Origin: RBG-16-49-21 sp040768125
GTDB lineage: Bacteria > Spirochaetota > UBA4802 > UBA5550
Direction: 5' to 3'
Length of the DNA: 64,000 nt
Assembly (NCBI GenBank): GCA_040768125.1
Contig: JAXGNG010000001.1
Span: 1,674,001 to 1,738,000, forward strand
Of the stretch, positions 33,201 through 41,886 are shown in pieces. The position numbers and the translations under genes were made by a program. Each line of letters opens with the position of its first letter. Position 1 is the first letter of the stretch. The notes under the pieces are model-generated. The model was not told the origin of the DNA. It saw only the letters and a list, made by a program, of their open reading frames with translations, and made no database searches.

Positions 33201-36200
33201 CGCCGTTCGAGCATGTCGAGGGGCTTCTGCAGGCGATAAAACCCAGGAAAAAGCTCTTCCTCATGGACACCTGTGAATCCGGCGAACTTGACGATGACAT
33301 TGACATTGCCGGCCTGGAGCTTGAAGAAAAGATCCCGGGGCTCAAGGGAAGACGGGCACGGCTGGAAAACACGAAGGGGAAAAGAACAAGGTCCGCCGCA
33401 CGGGCGAACATGATAGCGCGTGACCGCTACATTTACAGCGACCTCTTCCGGCGGTCCGGCGCCATCGTCTTCTCGTCCTGTCGCGGGGACGAGGTTTCAT
33501 ATGAGCACCAGCAGTTCGCCAATGGTCTCTTCACGGAAGCCATGCTCCGTGCCGTGTCCGACATGCGGGCCGACCGGGACAGGGACGGTCTGGTTTCAAC
33601 CGATGAATTCCGTTCGTTTGTCATGGGGGAGGTCCCCCGTCTCTGCAGGCAGGTGAAGATCCCGGAAAGATCGATCCAGCACCCCACGGTGGACCGCGAC
33701 AACCTGTTCCAGAAATTTAAATTCCCGCTTCTCGATGAAAAATCCATGATGGGCCCCGCGGTAAGGGAGGGCAATACGGCGCTGGTGAAACAGCTCATCG
33801 AAAAAAAAGTGGGCATCACGGATGCTGACGGCACTGGACTGTCGCCGCTCCAGGTTGCGTGCCGCAACGGTGACCGCGAGATGGTGAAGGTGCTCGTCGA
33901 AGCCGGGGCGGACGTAAACAAGCATGAGGAGTTTACGCAGACGGCGCTCGAATATGCCGCATCCGGGAACCACACGGAGATCGTCGCCTTCCTTATAAGC
34001 AGGGGCGCGGACGTCAATCTCGGCTCCCCGCTTACGAAATGCGCTGAATCCGGGGCCGTCGAATCGGCGCGGCTCCTGATAGCAAAAGGCGCCAGGCTGG
34101 ACGACCCGGGTTTTGGAGCCATGGGCCCCCTCCATACGGCTGCGTTTAGCGGCCAGATGGAGATGGCCAGGCTCCTCGTCGAGAGCGGCGCGGAGATAAG
34201 CGTCCAGAATTACGGTATCACACCGCTTACCTACGCGCTGTCCCAGAATTACCCTGAAATCGCCAGGTATCTGATATCCATGGGATGCATCCTGTCAAAT
34301 GTAGCGAGTGTTAATTTTTACCGTGTGGCCCCCCTGCACCAGGCAGTGGAAAATGACGACATGGAAACCGCGCGCATGATCATCGACCGCGGGGTAAAAC
34401 TGAATATAGTCGACGGCAATGGCGAGACCGCGCTCCACAAGGCGGCAGGCACCGGCAACCTGGCCCTCGTGCGCCTCCTGGTGGAACATGGCGCGGACAC
34501 CAACATCGAGGGAGGGCTCCAACGATACGACCAGACGCCCCTTGATTCCGCCGTATCCAGGGAACATCCCGAGGTCTGCGCATATCTGCTGGATCATGGC
34601 GCGCGGATCGTCCCGCGGACCGTCCTTATTGCCGTCCTCTCCGGCAACGAAGCCATTGTGCGGCGCCTTATCGCGAAAGGTGCGGACTTCTCCATAACCG
34701 GCAGGAACGGGAACACGCCGCTTCACCTTGCTGCAGCCAGGGGCCACAAGCAGGTTGTGCGCGCTTTGTTGGAAAAAGCACCGGGTATCGCGGCGAAAAA
34801 TGATAATGGTGACATCCCGCTCCATTCGGCCGCCCGATGCCGGTACTCGGGCGGCCCCGAAACCTGCACCCTGCTGATCGATAAGGGCTCCGATATCAAC
34901 GCGATGAACAACGAGGAGAAAACCCCCCTTGCCTGCGCACTGGAAGAAGGGAATGATGCAATAATAAAAATCCTGATGGGAAGGGGCGGTCTCCTGAACA
35001 GTGATGGGTCAGCATCCTCCCCGCTGCACCTTGCCGCGCGGGTCGGCGACATTTCCCTCATGAAGCGGGAGTTGGCGCGAGGTGCCGGTATCAACGATCC
35101 TGACAGCGACAGGATGAGTCCCCTTCATATGGCGGTTAAACACAAGCAACTGGAAGCTGCGAAATACCTTCTGAAAAACGGCGCATCGCCCCTGCAGCGC
35201 TTCAAGGTGCCGCCCTCGGATTTAGACTTTTTCGGTTCAGAGAGGGAAACGCAGTCCCCGGCCGAGTCAGCGGTCGAATCAGGATATGTTGACATGGTCC
35301 GTCTCTTCCTGGATTCCGGCGTGTCCCCGGACGAAAAGGACCGATACGGCGATTCGCTGCTGCACAGGGCAGTTTCTGGCAAGCAGGAAGATGTTGCCCG
35401 TCTACTCATAAAAAAAGGCGCTGACGTGAATGCCGTTAACAAAAAGAACGAAACGCCCCTTTTCGTGGCGGCCCGCTATGATGATGAAAAAGAAACACGG
35501 TTCAATCTCGGGAAGCTTCTTCTCGAAAGCGGCGCAGACCCGAATATCAGGTCATCGGAGGGGGATAAATCACCCCTTATTGATGCTGTAGACCACAACA
35601 TGACGGCCTTGGTCGAATTACTGCTGAAATACAAGGCTGATCCCAACGTAAAAACCTCCTCAGGGAACACGCCGCTCTTTGAGTCATATGACAACCCGTA
35701 CCTGGCGTCCCTGCTCCTCGATAATGGCGCCGATCTCACCGCCAGGGACAGTGAAAAAAAGACGCCGTTACTGCGTGCGGCCCTCCCTGTTCAGGCCCTG
35801 CTCATCGAGCGGGGGGCTGATATCAAAGCTTCTGACGGGAAAGGCGACACCATCCTTCATCACCTGGTCAGGGAATGGTCCCTGCCGGCTTTCAGGTTCG
35901 CCCTGAGCAAGGGCGCGGACATCAATGCCCGCAATAAAAACGGCGACACACCCCTGAATATAGTTGCCCAGAGTACGCCGGGGTGGGATTTATCAACCAA
36001 TGCCGTGGAGATTATACAGCACCTGCTGTCGCGCGGTGCGGATTTTTCCATTGCCAATAACGAGGGGAAAGCCCCGGCTGATTCTACAGGCCTACTATTT
36101 GCCGCGGTATCAGGTACGGGAGATGCAGAATACAACCTGGTCAAGGCGATCCTCACCAGAAAAACCCCTTCGCTCAAGAGAGATACTGACGGCGCTTCGC

Positions 36201-37213
36201 TGATCCATCTTGCCGCAACACCAAGAATGATCGATCTGCTCTTGAAGAAAGGCCTGTCGATCAACAGCAGGAACAGCAATGGCGAAACGCCGCTGCATGT
36301 CTGGTGCGGGACGTCCAATTACGAGCAGAAGGAGCCGATCAATGCCGTGATCAGCGCCCTCATCGAAAGGGGAGCGGATGTCAACGCAAGGGACGCGGAG
36401 GGGCTGACCCCGCTCCACAGGGCAATTTTTTCAGGCAATATTGAATGCGTGCACCGGCTTCTTGCCAAAGGCGCCCGCTCAGACGTCGCAATCTCCTCCA
36501 AGTCAAAGCCGAAGCCGTGGCGGGATGACGACGGCTCGACCATACTGCATAAAGCCGCGGGAAGCGGCATTACGCCGGAAGACATGCGAATCCTCATCAA
36601 GCAGGGAAACAGCGTTCTTGCGGCGAACAGCGAAGGCGATACGCCCCTCCATGTTGCGGCACGCAGCAAGAATGCCGCAGCGGCGAAGACATTGATCTCT
36701 GCCGGCGCCAGAACGGCGGCAAAAAATAATAGCGGTGAGACCGCCTATGGGATCGACCACGGAGCCCTGCTCTTTTCTGTTATCGAGACCGGGGCCGCGT
36801 CAGACCTTGAATTTTTCCTTGGTCACGGTGCCCGGATTGAAACAAAAGACGAGTACGGGAATACCCTTCTCATGTCCGCTGTGAACAAGAAAAGGACGAA
36901 GATTGTAAAATTGCTCATGAAAAAGGGCGCCGCAATTAACGCAGTTGACAACTACGGATACACAGCTCTTCACCATGCGATTTACAAGTATGACGCCGCA
37001 ATGGCAAAGCTCCTTGTCGGTTACGGCGCGGATGTGAACCGCCAGGACAATGCAGGCGACACGCCTCTTCATATCGCGGCAGACAGGGATGTCAGCATTG
37101 TCAGGCTTCTCCTGGAGCATGGCGCCAGGAAAGACATCGTGAACAAGAAGGGACTGCGGCCCGCAGACCTGGCGACGACAGCGGAAGCGATCCGGCTTAT
37201 GAAGGGGGAATAA
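30290..37213 (+). CDS. Giant lipoprotein: WD40 propeller, caspase-like peptidase, about 33 ankyrin repeats
   Basis: A 2307-residue protein. GTG at 30290 (GGAGGT at 30274) starts a lipoprotein signal ending LLSAC. Residues about 50-640 are WD40-type blades (IRIWNIQG, VKLWSVEG, IKVWTADG, ISMWDRAG). A caspase/C14-like domain spans about 860-1150, with catalytic His943 (FITGHGMHD) and Cys995 (LMDTCESGE). A canonical EF-hand loop follows at D1095-E1106 (DRDRDGLVSTDE). From about 1150 to the end I count 33 ankyrin repeats, most with TPLH and LL..GAD signatures. It should be anchored on the periplasmic or outer face of a membrane. Substrate unknown. Single gene with no obvious operon partner. Confidence 0.9.
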   Translation: MKIRYSILLFVFALLSACTSLSNREKGSKGNLWTSNQGGLSVRVDYTDINEKAPLTTIIQLGGIKGPFAISPDGNYIAIGDGMAIRIWNIQGKIVRVLEDKLKENSIVTSVAFDRTGRRIAGAYTTQTNSGSITDGYVKLWSVEGQCLMTTTDELPGINRVRFSPDDTRIAASTNIIHPLGDTAVCAVVEWDLKGAYLREMVEYDNLIHDFIYLPGGRRIAAAMGTAPFSPTTFIGIFGESNRIENKLTGQESSVETIEISNDGAYIAASSILSIKVWTADGVMVKTLRPYSGTNSVSSLAFHPEKNILYFTSAKGIQALDLDAMNVRVVQADQADQIAFFPDGTKYMARHGELAIMNAAGEKIDSIQSRAPDVISDLALAGDRSAFIVMSGGSVWIYDITGRFLASFNPHMWDTSIRFGGNDRFILVKGKIATNLSGSSRRLQIVEDVADAVRCYDRSGNFIREYPGTDLFMAQDGTAFAVSGGNLTEFDPGGKTVRSFHFSFTPDRVCANPDMTRFAAGRKDRLGAEIRGRDGGFIATVNFDGEISDLMFGPDNTLISIDERFRTISMWDRAGVFMRSLSHPDFTSPDSIRLDREGKHLRIHARGRVFSVDGSGRIMDSKQVDTHADSTLLLDNSGSFGLEFSRGGKDSSEDNSVSSEAGRIIYHNLLNEQTADFYKQGTEWVLFTHDGYFDCSNNGGHLIGIAKGMQVFGVDQVAVQRNRPDIILKRLGIGTHELIDDFKKQHIKRLIKSGLSPAEMATAPSLPETMITSMESTDTEMLLAVRFTDRHFDLTSYNIYVNDVPLFAFPGRPLTGRKWSCTERIPLTGGINKIEVSCKNKPGYESYRAQTIVNNMKQVTGDLYYIGFGVSRYARRRLNLEFADRDARDLDEIFKSMKGVRFTDVHTLTLTNDRVTVESIRKAKDFLKDATENDTVVLFITGHGMHDDKSPALYYYLTHEADPKELDSTAAPFEHVEGLLQAIKPRKKLFLMDTCESGELDDDIDIAGLELEEKIPGLKGRRARLENTKGKRTRSAARANMIARDRYIYSDLFRRSGAIVFSSCRGDEVSYEHQQFANGLFTEAMLRAVSDMRADRDRDGLVSTDEFRSFVMGEVPRLCRQVKIPERSIQHPTVDRDNLFQKFKFPLLDEKSMMGPAVREGNTALVKQLIEKKVGITDADGTGLSPLQVACRNGDREMVKVLVEAGADVNKHEEFTQTALEYAASGNHTEIVAFLISRGADVNLGSPLTKCAESGAVESARLLIAKGARLDDPGFGAMGPLHTAAFSGQMEMARLLVESGAEISVQNYGITPLTYALSQNYPEIARYLISMGCILSNVASVNFYRVAPLHQAVENDDMETARMIIDRGVKLNIVDGNGETALHKAAGTGNLALVRLLVEHGADTNIEGGLQRYDQTPLDSAVSREHPEVCAYLLDHGARIVPRTVLIAVLSGNEAIVRRLIAKGADFSITGRNGNTPLHLAAARGHKQVVRALLEKAPGIAAKNDNGDIPLHSAARCRYSGGPETCTLLIDKGSDINAMNNEEKTPLACALEEGNDAIIKILMGRGGLLNSDGSASSPLHLAARVGDISLMKRELARGAGINDPDSDRMSPLHMAVKHKQLEAAKYLLKNGASPLQRFKVPPSDLDFFGSERETQSPAESAVESGYVDMVRLFLDSGVSPDEKDRYGDSLLHRAVSGKQEDVARLLIKKGADVNAVNKKNETPLFVAARYDDEKETRFNLGKLLLESGADPNIRSSEGDKSPLIDAVDHNMTALVELLLKYKADPNVKTSSGNTPLFESYDNPYLASLLLDNGADLTARDSEKKTPLLRAALPVQALLIERGADIKASDGKGDTILHHLVREWSLPAFRFALSKGADINARNKNGDTPLNIVAQSTPGWDLSTNAVEIIQHLLSRGADFSIANNEGKAPADSTGLLFAAVSGTGDAEYNLVKAILTRKTPSLKRDTDGASLIHLAATPRMIDLLLKKGLSINSRNSNGETPLHVWCGTSNYEQKEPINAVISALIERGADVNARDAEGLTPLHRAIFSGNIECVHRLLAKGARSDVAISSKSKPKPWRDDDGSTILHKAAGSGITPEDMRILIKQGNSVLAANSEGDTPLHVAARSKNAAAAKTLISAGARTAAKNNSGETAYGIDHGALLFSVIETGAASDLEFFLGHGARIETKDEYGNTLLMSAVNKKRTKIVKLLMKKGAAINAVDNYGYTALHHAIYKYDAAMAKLLVGYGADVNRQDNAGDTPLHIAADRDVSIVRLLLEHGARKDIVNKKGLRPADLATTAEAIRLMKGE

Positions 37214-37686
37214 CCCTTCCTGTCCGTGTCGGATACAGGCGCGCTCGAGGTTCGGTCCAGCGCGCAGGCGCGAAATGCCATTATTGAATATGCAGGATGA
37301 AGATGCGCGGGCTGATCGCGAATCGCCATGCTGTGCCGTTTGTTCAGTATAAGGCGAAGAATGCTTCTTGAAAATGAAATAGTTATAATATCGCGCGCGC
37401 CGAAAAAATGAAAAGTTTTGCTATAAACGAGCAAATAATTCCCGCCCGCAAAGAAGGCATACACAACTGATTCAATCATTTGTGCGCCGCACTCGTGGCA
37501 GAGCACTGTCGTCAGGTGATCATACCCCTTAATAAATGGGCAGTTTTCGCGTCTTTTTTCTCCGGAATTATCATTCCAGACGACATCCCTTCTATATTAA
37601 GATATTTTTCTCTGCAACGGCCCCGGAAAGCCGGGGGATCGGTCCGGCTCAGCCGGTTCGAATCATTCCACGCAGAGGAGAAAACC
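37214..37686. other. Gap upstream of the glycyl radical enzyme gene
   Basis: No confident gene. A hairpin at 37219-37239 (CCTGTCCG / CGGATACAGG, one bulge) lies right after the caspase gene stop, and GCGCT/AGCGC follows at about 37240-37262. Either could terminate transcription. A minus-strand frame starting near 37506 (MLCHECGAQM) has one Cys pair but runs into the ankyrin gene on the other strand and is not supported. GAGGAGA before 37687 is the ribosome site of the next gene. Confidence 0.45.
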
Positions 37687-40600
37687 ATGGAATCAGCCCA
37701 GGCCCTTCGGACCCCCACACCAGGCACACTCGTAATTCCTGCGAAAAAACGGCAAAAATCTGCCGGTGAAAGGCCCCGTGTCCTGAAGATCCAGCGGACC
37801 TGCGTGTATGACGGCCCCGGCATCCGCACCGTGATCTTTTTCCAGGGATGCGCCCTCCGGTGCCGCTGGTGCCAGAACCCTGAAGCCCTGACCTACCAGC
37901 CCGAACTGGCCCCCGATTCAGATTATTCGATTACCGATATCGTGGAGATAGTACTCCGTGACCGGGACTATTACAGGAAGACGGGGGGGGGCGTGACCCT
38001 GAGCGGCGGGGACCCCCTTTTACAGAACCCGGATAGCCTGGTTCCGCTTTTGAAGAAATTGAAAAAAGAGAAGGTGCACATTGCCGCTGAAACTTCACTG
38101 CATGTACCATGGAAGAACGTCGTCAGGGTCGCCCCCCATGTGGACCTCTTCCTGGTTGATCTCAAGGTCGTGGGCGACGACACACTCCACGCGGAGCTGA
38201 CGGGCCAGGACGGCACCCTGATCCGCTCCAACATAGAAAAACTGATGGCGCGTAACGCCGGGATACGATTTCGCATGGTGGTGGTGCCGGGCCTGAACGA
38301 TTCGGAGCGCCACATCAGGGCCGCGGCGCGCTATCTCAAATCTTTGGGCCATGACTCCATCGAATTGCTGAAATATCATGACATGTACGAGGAGAAGGCC
38401 CTGCGCCTTGGCCTGGTGAGGGAATCCCTGGGCATTGCGCCGGAGGAGAGCCTCGAGGCGCTCAAGACCGCCGCCGACGTGTTCAGGTCACTCAGGATCA
38501 GGGTCGAAGCCATTGACCTCGAGCCCGGGAGGGAGCGCGCCCTGTTCACCGGGCGCGTCCATGCTATCCAGAAGGCCATCCGGGAGAGCGACCACCACCT
38601 CTGCTTCGAGGTTTCCCGGCTCAAGACCGACTTTTACAAAAAGAACGGCTTTTCAAAGCCGGCCCACATTCATCGTGCGGAACGCCTTGCCCATGTCCTG
38701 ACGAACAAGGAGATTATCGTCTATCCCGAAGAGCTCCTCGTGGGCAACTTTACCTCGAAGCGAAAGGGCGGCCAGGTATGGGAGGAGCATTACGGAAGCC
38801 TCTTCGTGTCGATACTGCACCAGATCAACCGGCAGAAACCGGTGTCCTTCAAGTGTTCATTCAGGGACAAACTCGCCTTCTATTTTAAAATTTTCCCCTT
38901 CTGGATGCGGCGGAGCCTCCTGGGCAGGGTGAACAGGAAGGTTTCAGACCTGGTGCTCACCGTGGCGCGGGCATCGGAGATGAACGCGGGATTCAACAAC
39001 AACATGGCGGCCATCGCGCATTTCATCGTCAACTTCGAGCGCCTCCTTGAACTGGGGACAACGGGGATGATCGAGGAGATCAGGGCGGCGCAGAGGGAAA
39101 AGCCGGATAACAATCAGGATTTTTATAATGGCGCCGTCATCGCGCTCGAAGCGATTGAGGCCTTCGCCGGCCGCTACGCCGACAGGCTCGGCGAGATGGC
39201 CCTCGCGGAGAGCGATGAGAATCGCCGTCGCGAGCTTGAAGCCATGGCCGCCGTGTGCCGGCATGTCCCGAAACACCCGGCGCGCACCCTCCATGAAGCG
39301 CTCCAGTGCATGCTCTTTCTGCAGATCGCCCTCTGCCTGGAATCCTACGAGAACGCCGTGTCGTTCGGGCGCCTCGACCAGATACTCTATCCCTACTATG
39401 CACGGGACCGGAAGGCGGGGAGGATCACCTACGAAGAGGCGAAGGAGTTGGTGGCCCTCTTCATCCTCAAGATGGACGAGGTGATCCTGGTGAACGACGG
39501 CGACACCTACCTGGGCATCGGGAAGCTCTTCGAGACCATGTCAACGGACCAGTCCGTCACCGTGGGCGGCCTCGGGAAAGACGGCAGGGATGGGACCAAC
39601 GACGTCACCTACATGCTCCTCGACGTATGCGAGCTCCAGCCCTACGCCGTGAACATGACGGCGCGGCTCCACGCGAAGAGCCCCGCGGCGTACGTGGAGC
39701 GCCTCGCCGAAGTCTATATCAACGGGGCGCCCATGCCGGCGCTGTACAACGACGAGATCTACCTCGACACCCTGCGACGGCATTATCCCACCTCCGTGGA
39801 GCAGGCGCGCAACTACTCCATCGTGGGATGCGTGGAGCCGAACGCCTCGGATGACCACTACGGCAACACCGACTGCGCGAACGTGAACGTCGTCCTGCCG
39901 TTTCTCCAGGCGCTCAAGGGCGAAGAGGATGACCTCTGGAACTACGGGTTCGCGGAGCAGCTTGATAAGATTGTTTCCAAGTTCATCGAGTATACTTTCA
40001 GGAGGGACAACGCCTTTTCCCGGTTCGTCCTTTCCCGCTATACCCGGCGGCGCAACCGGAGAAAGACCAGGAAGGCCGCGCGTTCCTGCAACCCCCCGGC
40101 GAACATGGATGAGCTCCTCGAACGTTTCCAGAATCGCTTGAATGTCCTTACCTCGTCCATACTGGCGGACCACCAGAGGATCGAAGGTGAAATCCGGAAG
40201 AACTTTCCCACGCCCCTGGCCTCGTCACTCTCCCCGGGGTGCGTTGCAAGCGGGAAGGATGTGAACGAAGGGGGCGCGACCTTCAACAGCAGCGGCATCC
40301 AGGGCGTGGGGATCACCGACGCCGCGGATTCACTCCACGCCATAGACCAGGTCGTGTTCAAGAAGGGCCTCTACACCCTTCGTGAGGTCATCGAAGCCAT
40401 CGATCACGATTTCGAGGGAGATCGCCACGGCGCGGTGAGAAAGGCCCTTCTCGCGGTGCCGAAATTCGGGCACGACGGGTCTCCCGAGGCCGTGGAGTGG
40501 GTGAACCGCGTGCTCGAGATCTACGTGAAGGCCCTGGATTCCGTGGCAAACCCGCCCCGCGACGGCATCTACACCGCGGGCTACTACGCCCTGAACGTCA

Positions 40601-41031
40601 ACGACGTCTACGGCGCGAAGACGCCCTCGCTCCCCTCGGGAAGGCTCCGGGGGGTCCCCCTGGCCAACAGCGTCACCCCCCACTACGGCATGGAGTCGTC
40701 GGACCTGCTTTCATCGCTGAATTCCGTGGCCGGCGTGGATTTCGCGCGCCTGGCCCCCAACGGGACCACGGTGACCTTCACCATCGACGCGGCGCTCTTC
40801 CAGGGCGATGAGGGGGTGAGGAACCTGGCGCGGATCATCGAGACATTCTTCAAGAAGGGCGGGATGCAGTTCCAGCCCAACGTCATCAACCGGGAGATCC
40901 TCCTCGAGGCGTACCGCAACCCGGAGAAGTATCCCTTCCTCCTGGTGCGCGTCGCGGGGTACTGCGCCTATTTCAACGATCTGTCCGATGAACTGAAAAA
41001 GAGGATCATCAACAGGACCTACTATTCGTAG
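37687..41031 (+). CDS. Glycyl radical enzyme fused to its radical-SAM activase
   Basis: A 1114-residue protein combining two enzymes normally encoded separately. Residues about 30-280 are a radical-SAM activating enzyme (C55, C59, C62 in GCALRCRWC; YDGPGIRT before it; GGGVTLSGGDPLL after it) without the extra ferredoxin insert of many activases. Residues about 285-1114 are a pyruvate-formate-lyase-like enzyme with the thiyl Cys715 in G-C-V-E-P and the radical loop RVAGYCAYF with Gly1091, 23 residues from the end. G-C-V-E-P places it with the dehydratase/lyase group (glycerol dehydratase, choline lyase, HPAD) rather than true PFL, but the substrate is unknown. GAGGAGA precedes the ATG. The protein implies anaerobic use. 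Confidence 0.92.
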   Translation: MESAQALRTPTPGTLVIPAKKRQKSAGERPRVLKIQRTCVYDGPGIRTVIFFQGCALRCRWCQNPEALTYQPELAPDSDYSITDIVEIVLRDRDYYRKTGGGVTLSGGDPLLQNPDSLVPLLKKLKKEKVHIAAETSLHVPWKNVVRVAPHVDLFLVDLKVVGDDTLHAELTGQDGTLIRSNIEKLMARNAGIRFRMVVVPGLNDSERHIRAAARYLKSLGHDSIELLKYHDMYEEKALRLGLVRESLGIAPEESLEALKTAADVFRSLRIRVEAIDLEPGRERALFTGRVHAIQKAIRESDHHLCFEVSRLKTDFYKKNGFSKPAHIHRAERLAHVLTNKEIIVYPEELLVGNFTSKRKGGQVWEEHYGSLFVSILHQINRQKPVSFKCSFRDKLAFYFKIFPFWMRRSLLGRVNRKVSDLVLTVARASEMNAGFNNNMAAIAHFIVNFERLLELGTTGMIEEIRAAQREKPDNNQDFYNGAVIALEAIEAFAGRYADRLGEMALAESDENRRRELEAMAAVCRHVPKHPARTLHEALQCMLFLQIALCLESYENAVSFGRLDQILYPYYARDRKAGRITYEEAKELVALFILKMDEVILVNDGDTYLGIGKLFETMSTDQSVTVGGLGKDGRDGTNDVTYMLLDVCELQPYAVNMTARLHAKSPAAYVERLAEVYINGAPMPALYNDEIYLDTLRRHYPTSVEQARNYSIVGCVEPNASDDHYGNTDCANVNVVLPFLQALKGEEDDLWNYGFAEQLDKIVSKFIEYTFRRDNAFSRFVLSRYTRRRNRRKTRKAARSCNPPANMDELLERFQNRLNVLTSSILADHQRIEGEIRKNFPTPLASSLSPGCVASGKDVNEGGATFNSSGIQGVGITDAADSLHAIDQVVFKKGLYTLREVIEAIDHDFEGDRHGAVRKALLAVPKFGHDGSPEAVEWVNRVLEIYVKALDSVANPPRDGIYTAGYYALNVNDVYGAKTPSLPSGRLRGVPLANSVTPHYGMESSDLLSSLNSVAGVDFARLAPNGTTVTFTIDAALFQGDEGVRNLARIIETFFKKGGMQFQPNVINREILLEAYRNPEKYPFLLVRVAGYCAYFNDLSDELKKRIINRTYYS

Positions 41032-41391
41032 GGTGCTTGATGGGAATAACATCGCAGCCGGTGAGCCTGTGATGACATCGCATTTATGTGCATCTTTAAC
41101 GTATTGCGGATAACGCGTGTGTTAATATGCAGGTTGTTCTACCTCAGTTCCGTGAACGGTCTCTAGGTAAAGTTACGGCACAACTATATTCATCCAATCA
41201 ACATCCCAGATAGAAATGAAATGACCACACCTAATACAATAATTGTATCCATATAGGAACTTGCACCGTATTCAGTCTGGGGCCAGGTGTAACAATGCGT
41301 TTTATCTGAATCATTATGGGAGGAGAAAAGAGTTATTTCAACACAAAAAGCACTGGACAGCGGCCTTGAAATTTTCCCATATTAGTACAAT
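41032..41391. other. AT-rich gap with weak hairpin and repeat copy
   Basis: About 360 bases. CATCGCAG/CTGTGATG at 41050-41074 forms a weak stem shortly after the glycyl radical enzyme stop and may terminate it. A GGGAGGAG at about 41317 looks like a ribosome site but is not followed by a supported gene. The second copy of the dispersed repeat is at 41336-41375. Confidence 0.4.
41336..41375 (+). repeat. Dispersed short repeat, copy 2
   Basis: Partner of 30011-30048: begins TTTCAACA, contains AAAAGC and CTGGAC, about 80 percent identical with a 2-base insertion. It lies just before the truncated peptidase-like gene. Confidence 0.4.
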
Positions 41392-41700
41392 ATGGGATTC
41401 AAGACCAGCCTCAAACGAACATTCTATGATCGAAAGACCGGCATGGTGCCTGAAGACCGCCTCGAGAAACTCATGCCCAATGTGCGCATCAAAGGGCCCC
41501 TCATCATCAGTGTGAAGCACCGCCACATGCTCGTTATCGGGTTCGATGATGTGAAAAGGTTTCTTTACATAAGAGAACCCTCGGACCCGAAGATGCCGAC
41601 CGTGGATTATACCGTTTTTATCAACCGAAACAGCCTCTGGCGCCGAAATAACCCCGATCGGAGCGGATGGGACGGCCGGTACCTTGCCGTGTGGAAATAG
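41392..41700 (+). pseudogene. Truncated papain-like cysteine peptidase (C-terminal half)
   Basis: A 102-residue open frame. The segment KGPLIISVKHRHMLVIGFDD followed by LYIREPSDP and a C-terminal aromatic strand (GWDGRYLAVWK) looks like the His-containing half of a papain-like (C39/C70) peptidase fold, where G-P-L-[IV]-x-x-x...H-x-x-[VL]-[IV]-x-G precedes a D-P loop. The Cys-containing N-terminal half is absent and there is no ribosome site before the ATG at 41392, so this is probably a remnant. A complete small protein of unrelated function cannot be excluded. Confidence 0.4.
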
Positions 41701-41886
41701 TTCAGCTCGCATATTCGCTGTGCATAACGCTCCTTGTGGTTTTCGCGGCTGTCGCACGAGATCAGCAAATTCAAGGAGATTGCGCCGCCTTCTGCGAATG
41801 ACGTCCGTCCCCGTCTTGGCGCGGACTTTCATGCTGGCTTCGATGGTTTTGTTCATGATCAAAGTTTTTTTAAGGAATGAATTTCT

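Noticed and set aside
37069..37506. Minus-strand frame beginning MLCHECGAQM
   Set aside because: One Cys pair only, no ribosome site, and a third of it lies antisense to the ankyrin gene. No continuing zinc-ribbon partner motif.
30290..41031. Possible genomic island bounded by the two 38-base repeats
   Set aside because: No integrase, tRNA end or target duplication seen, and base composition of the two large genes matches the rest of the window. Kept only as a repeat observation.
41338..41862. Minus-strand frame of 174 codons starting MIMNKTIEAS
   Set aside because: No ribosome site and no recognisable domain. It overlaps the peptidase-like remnant, which has better family resemblance.
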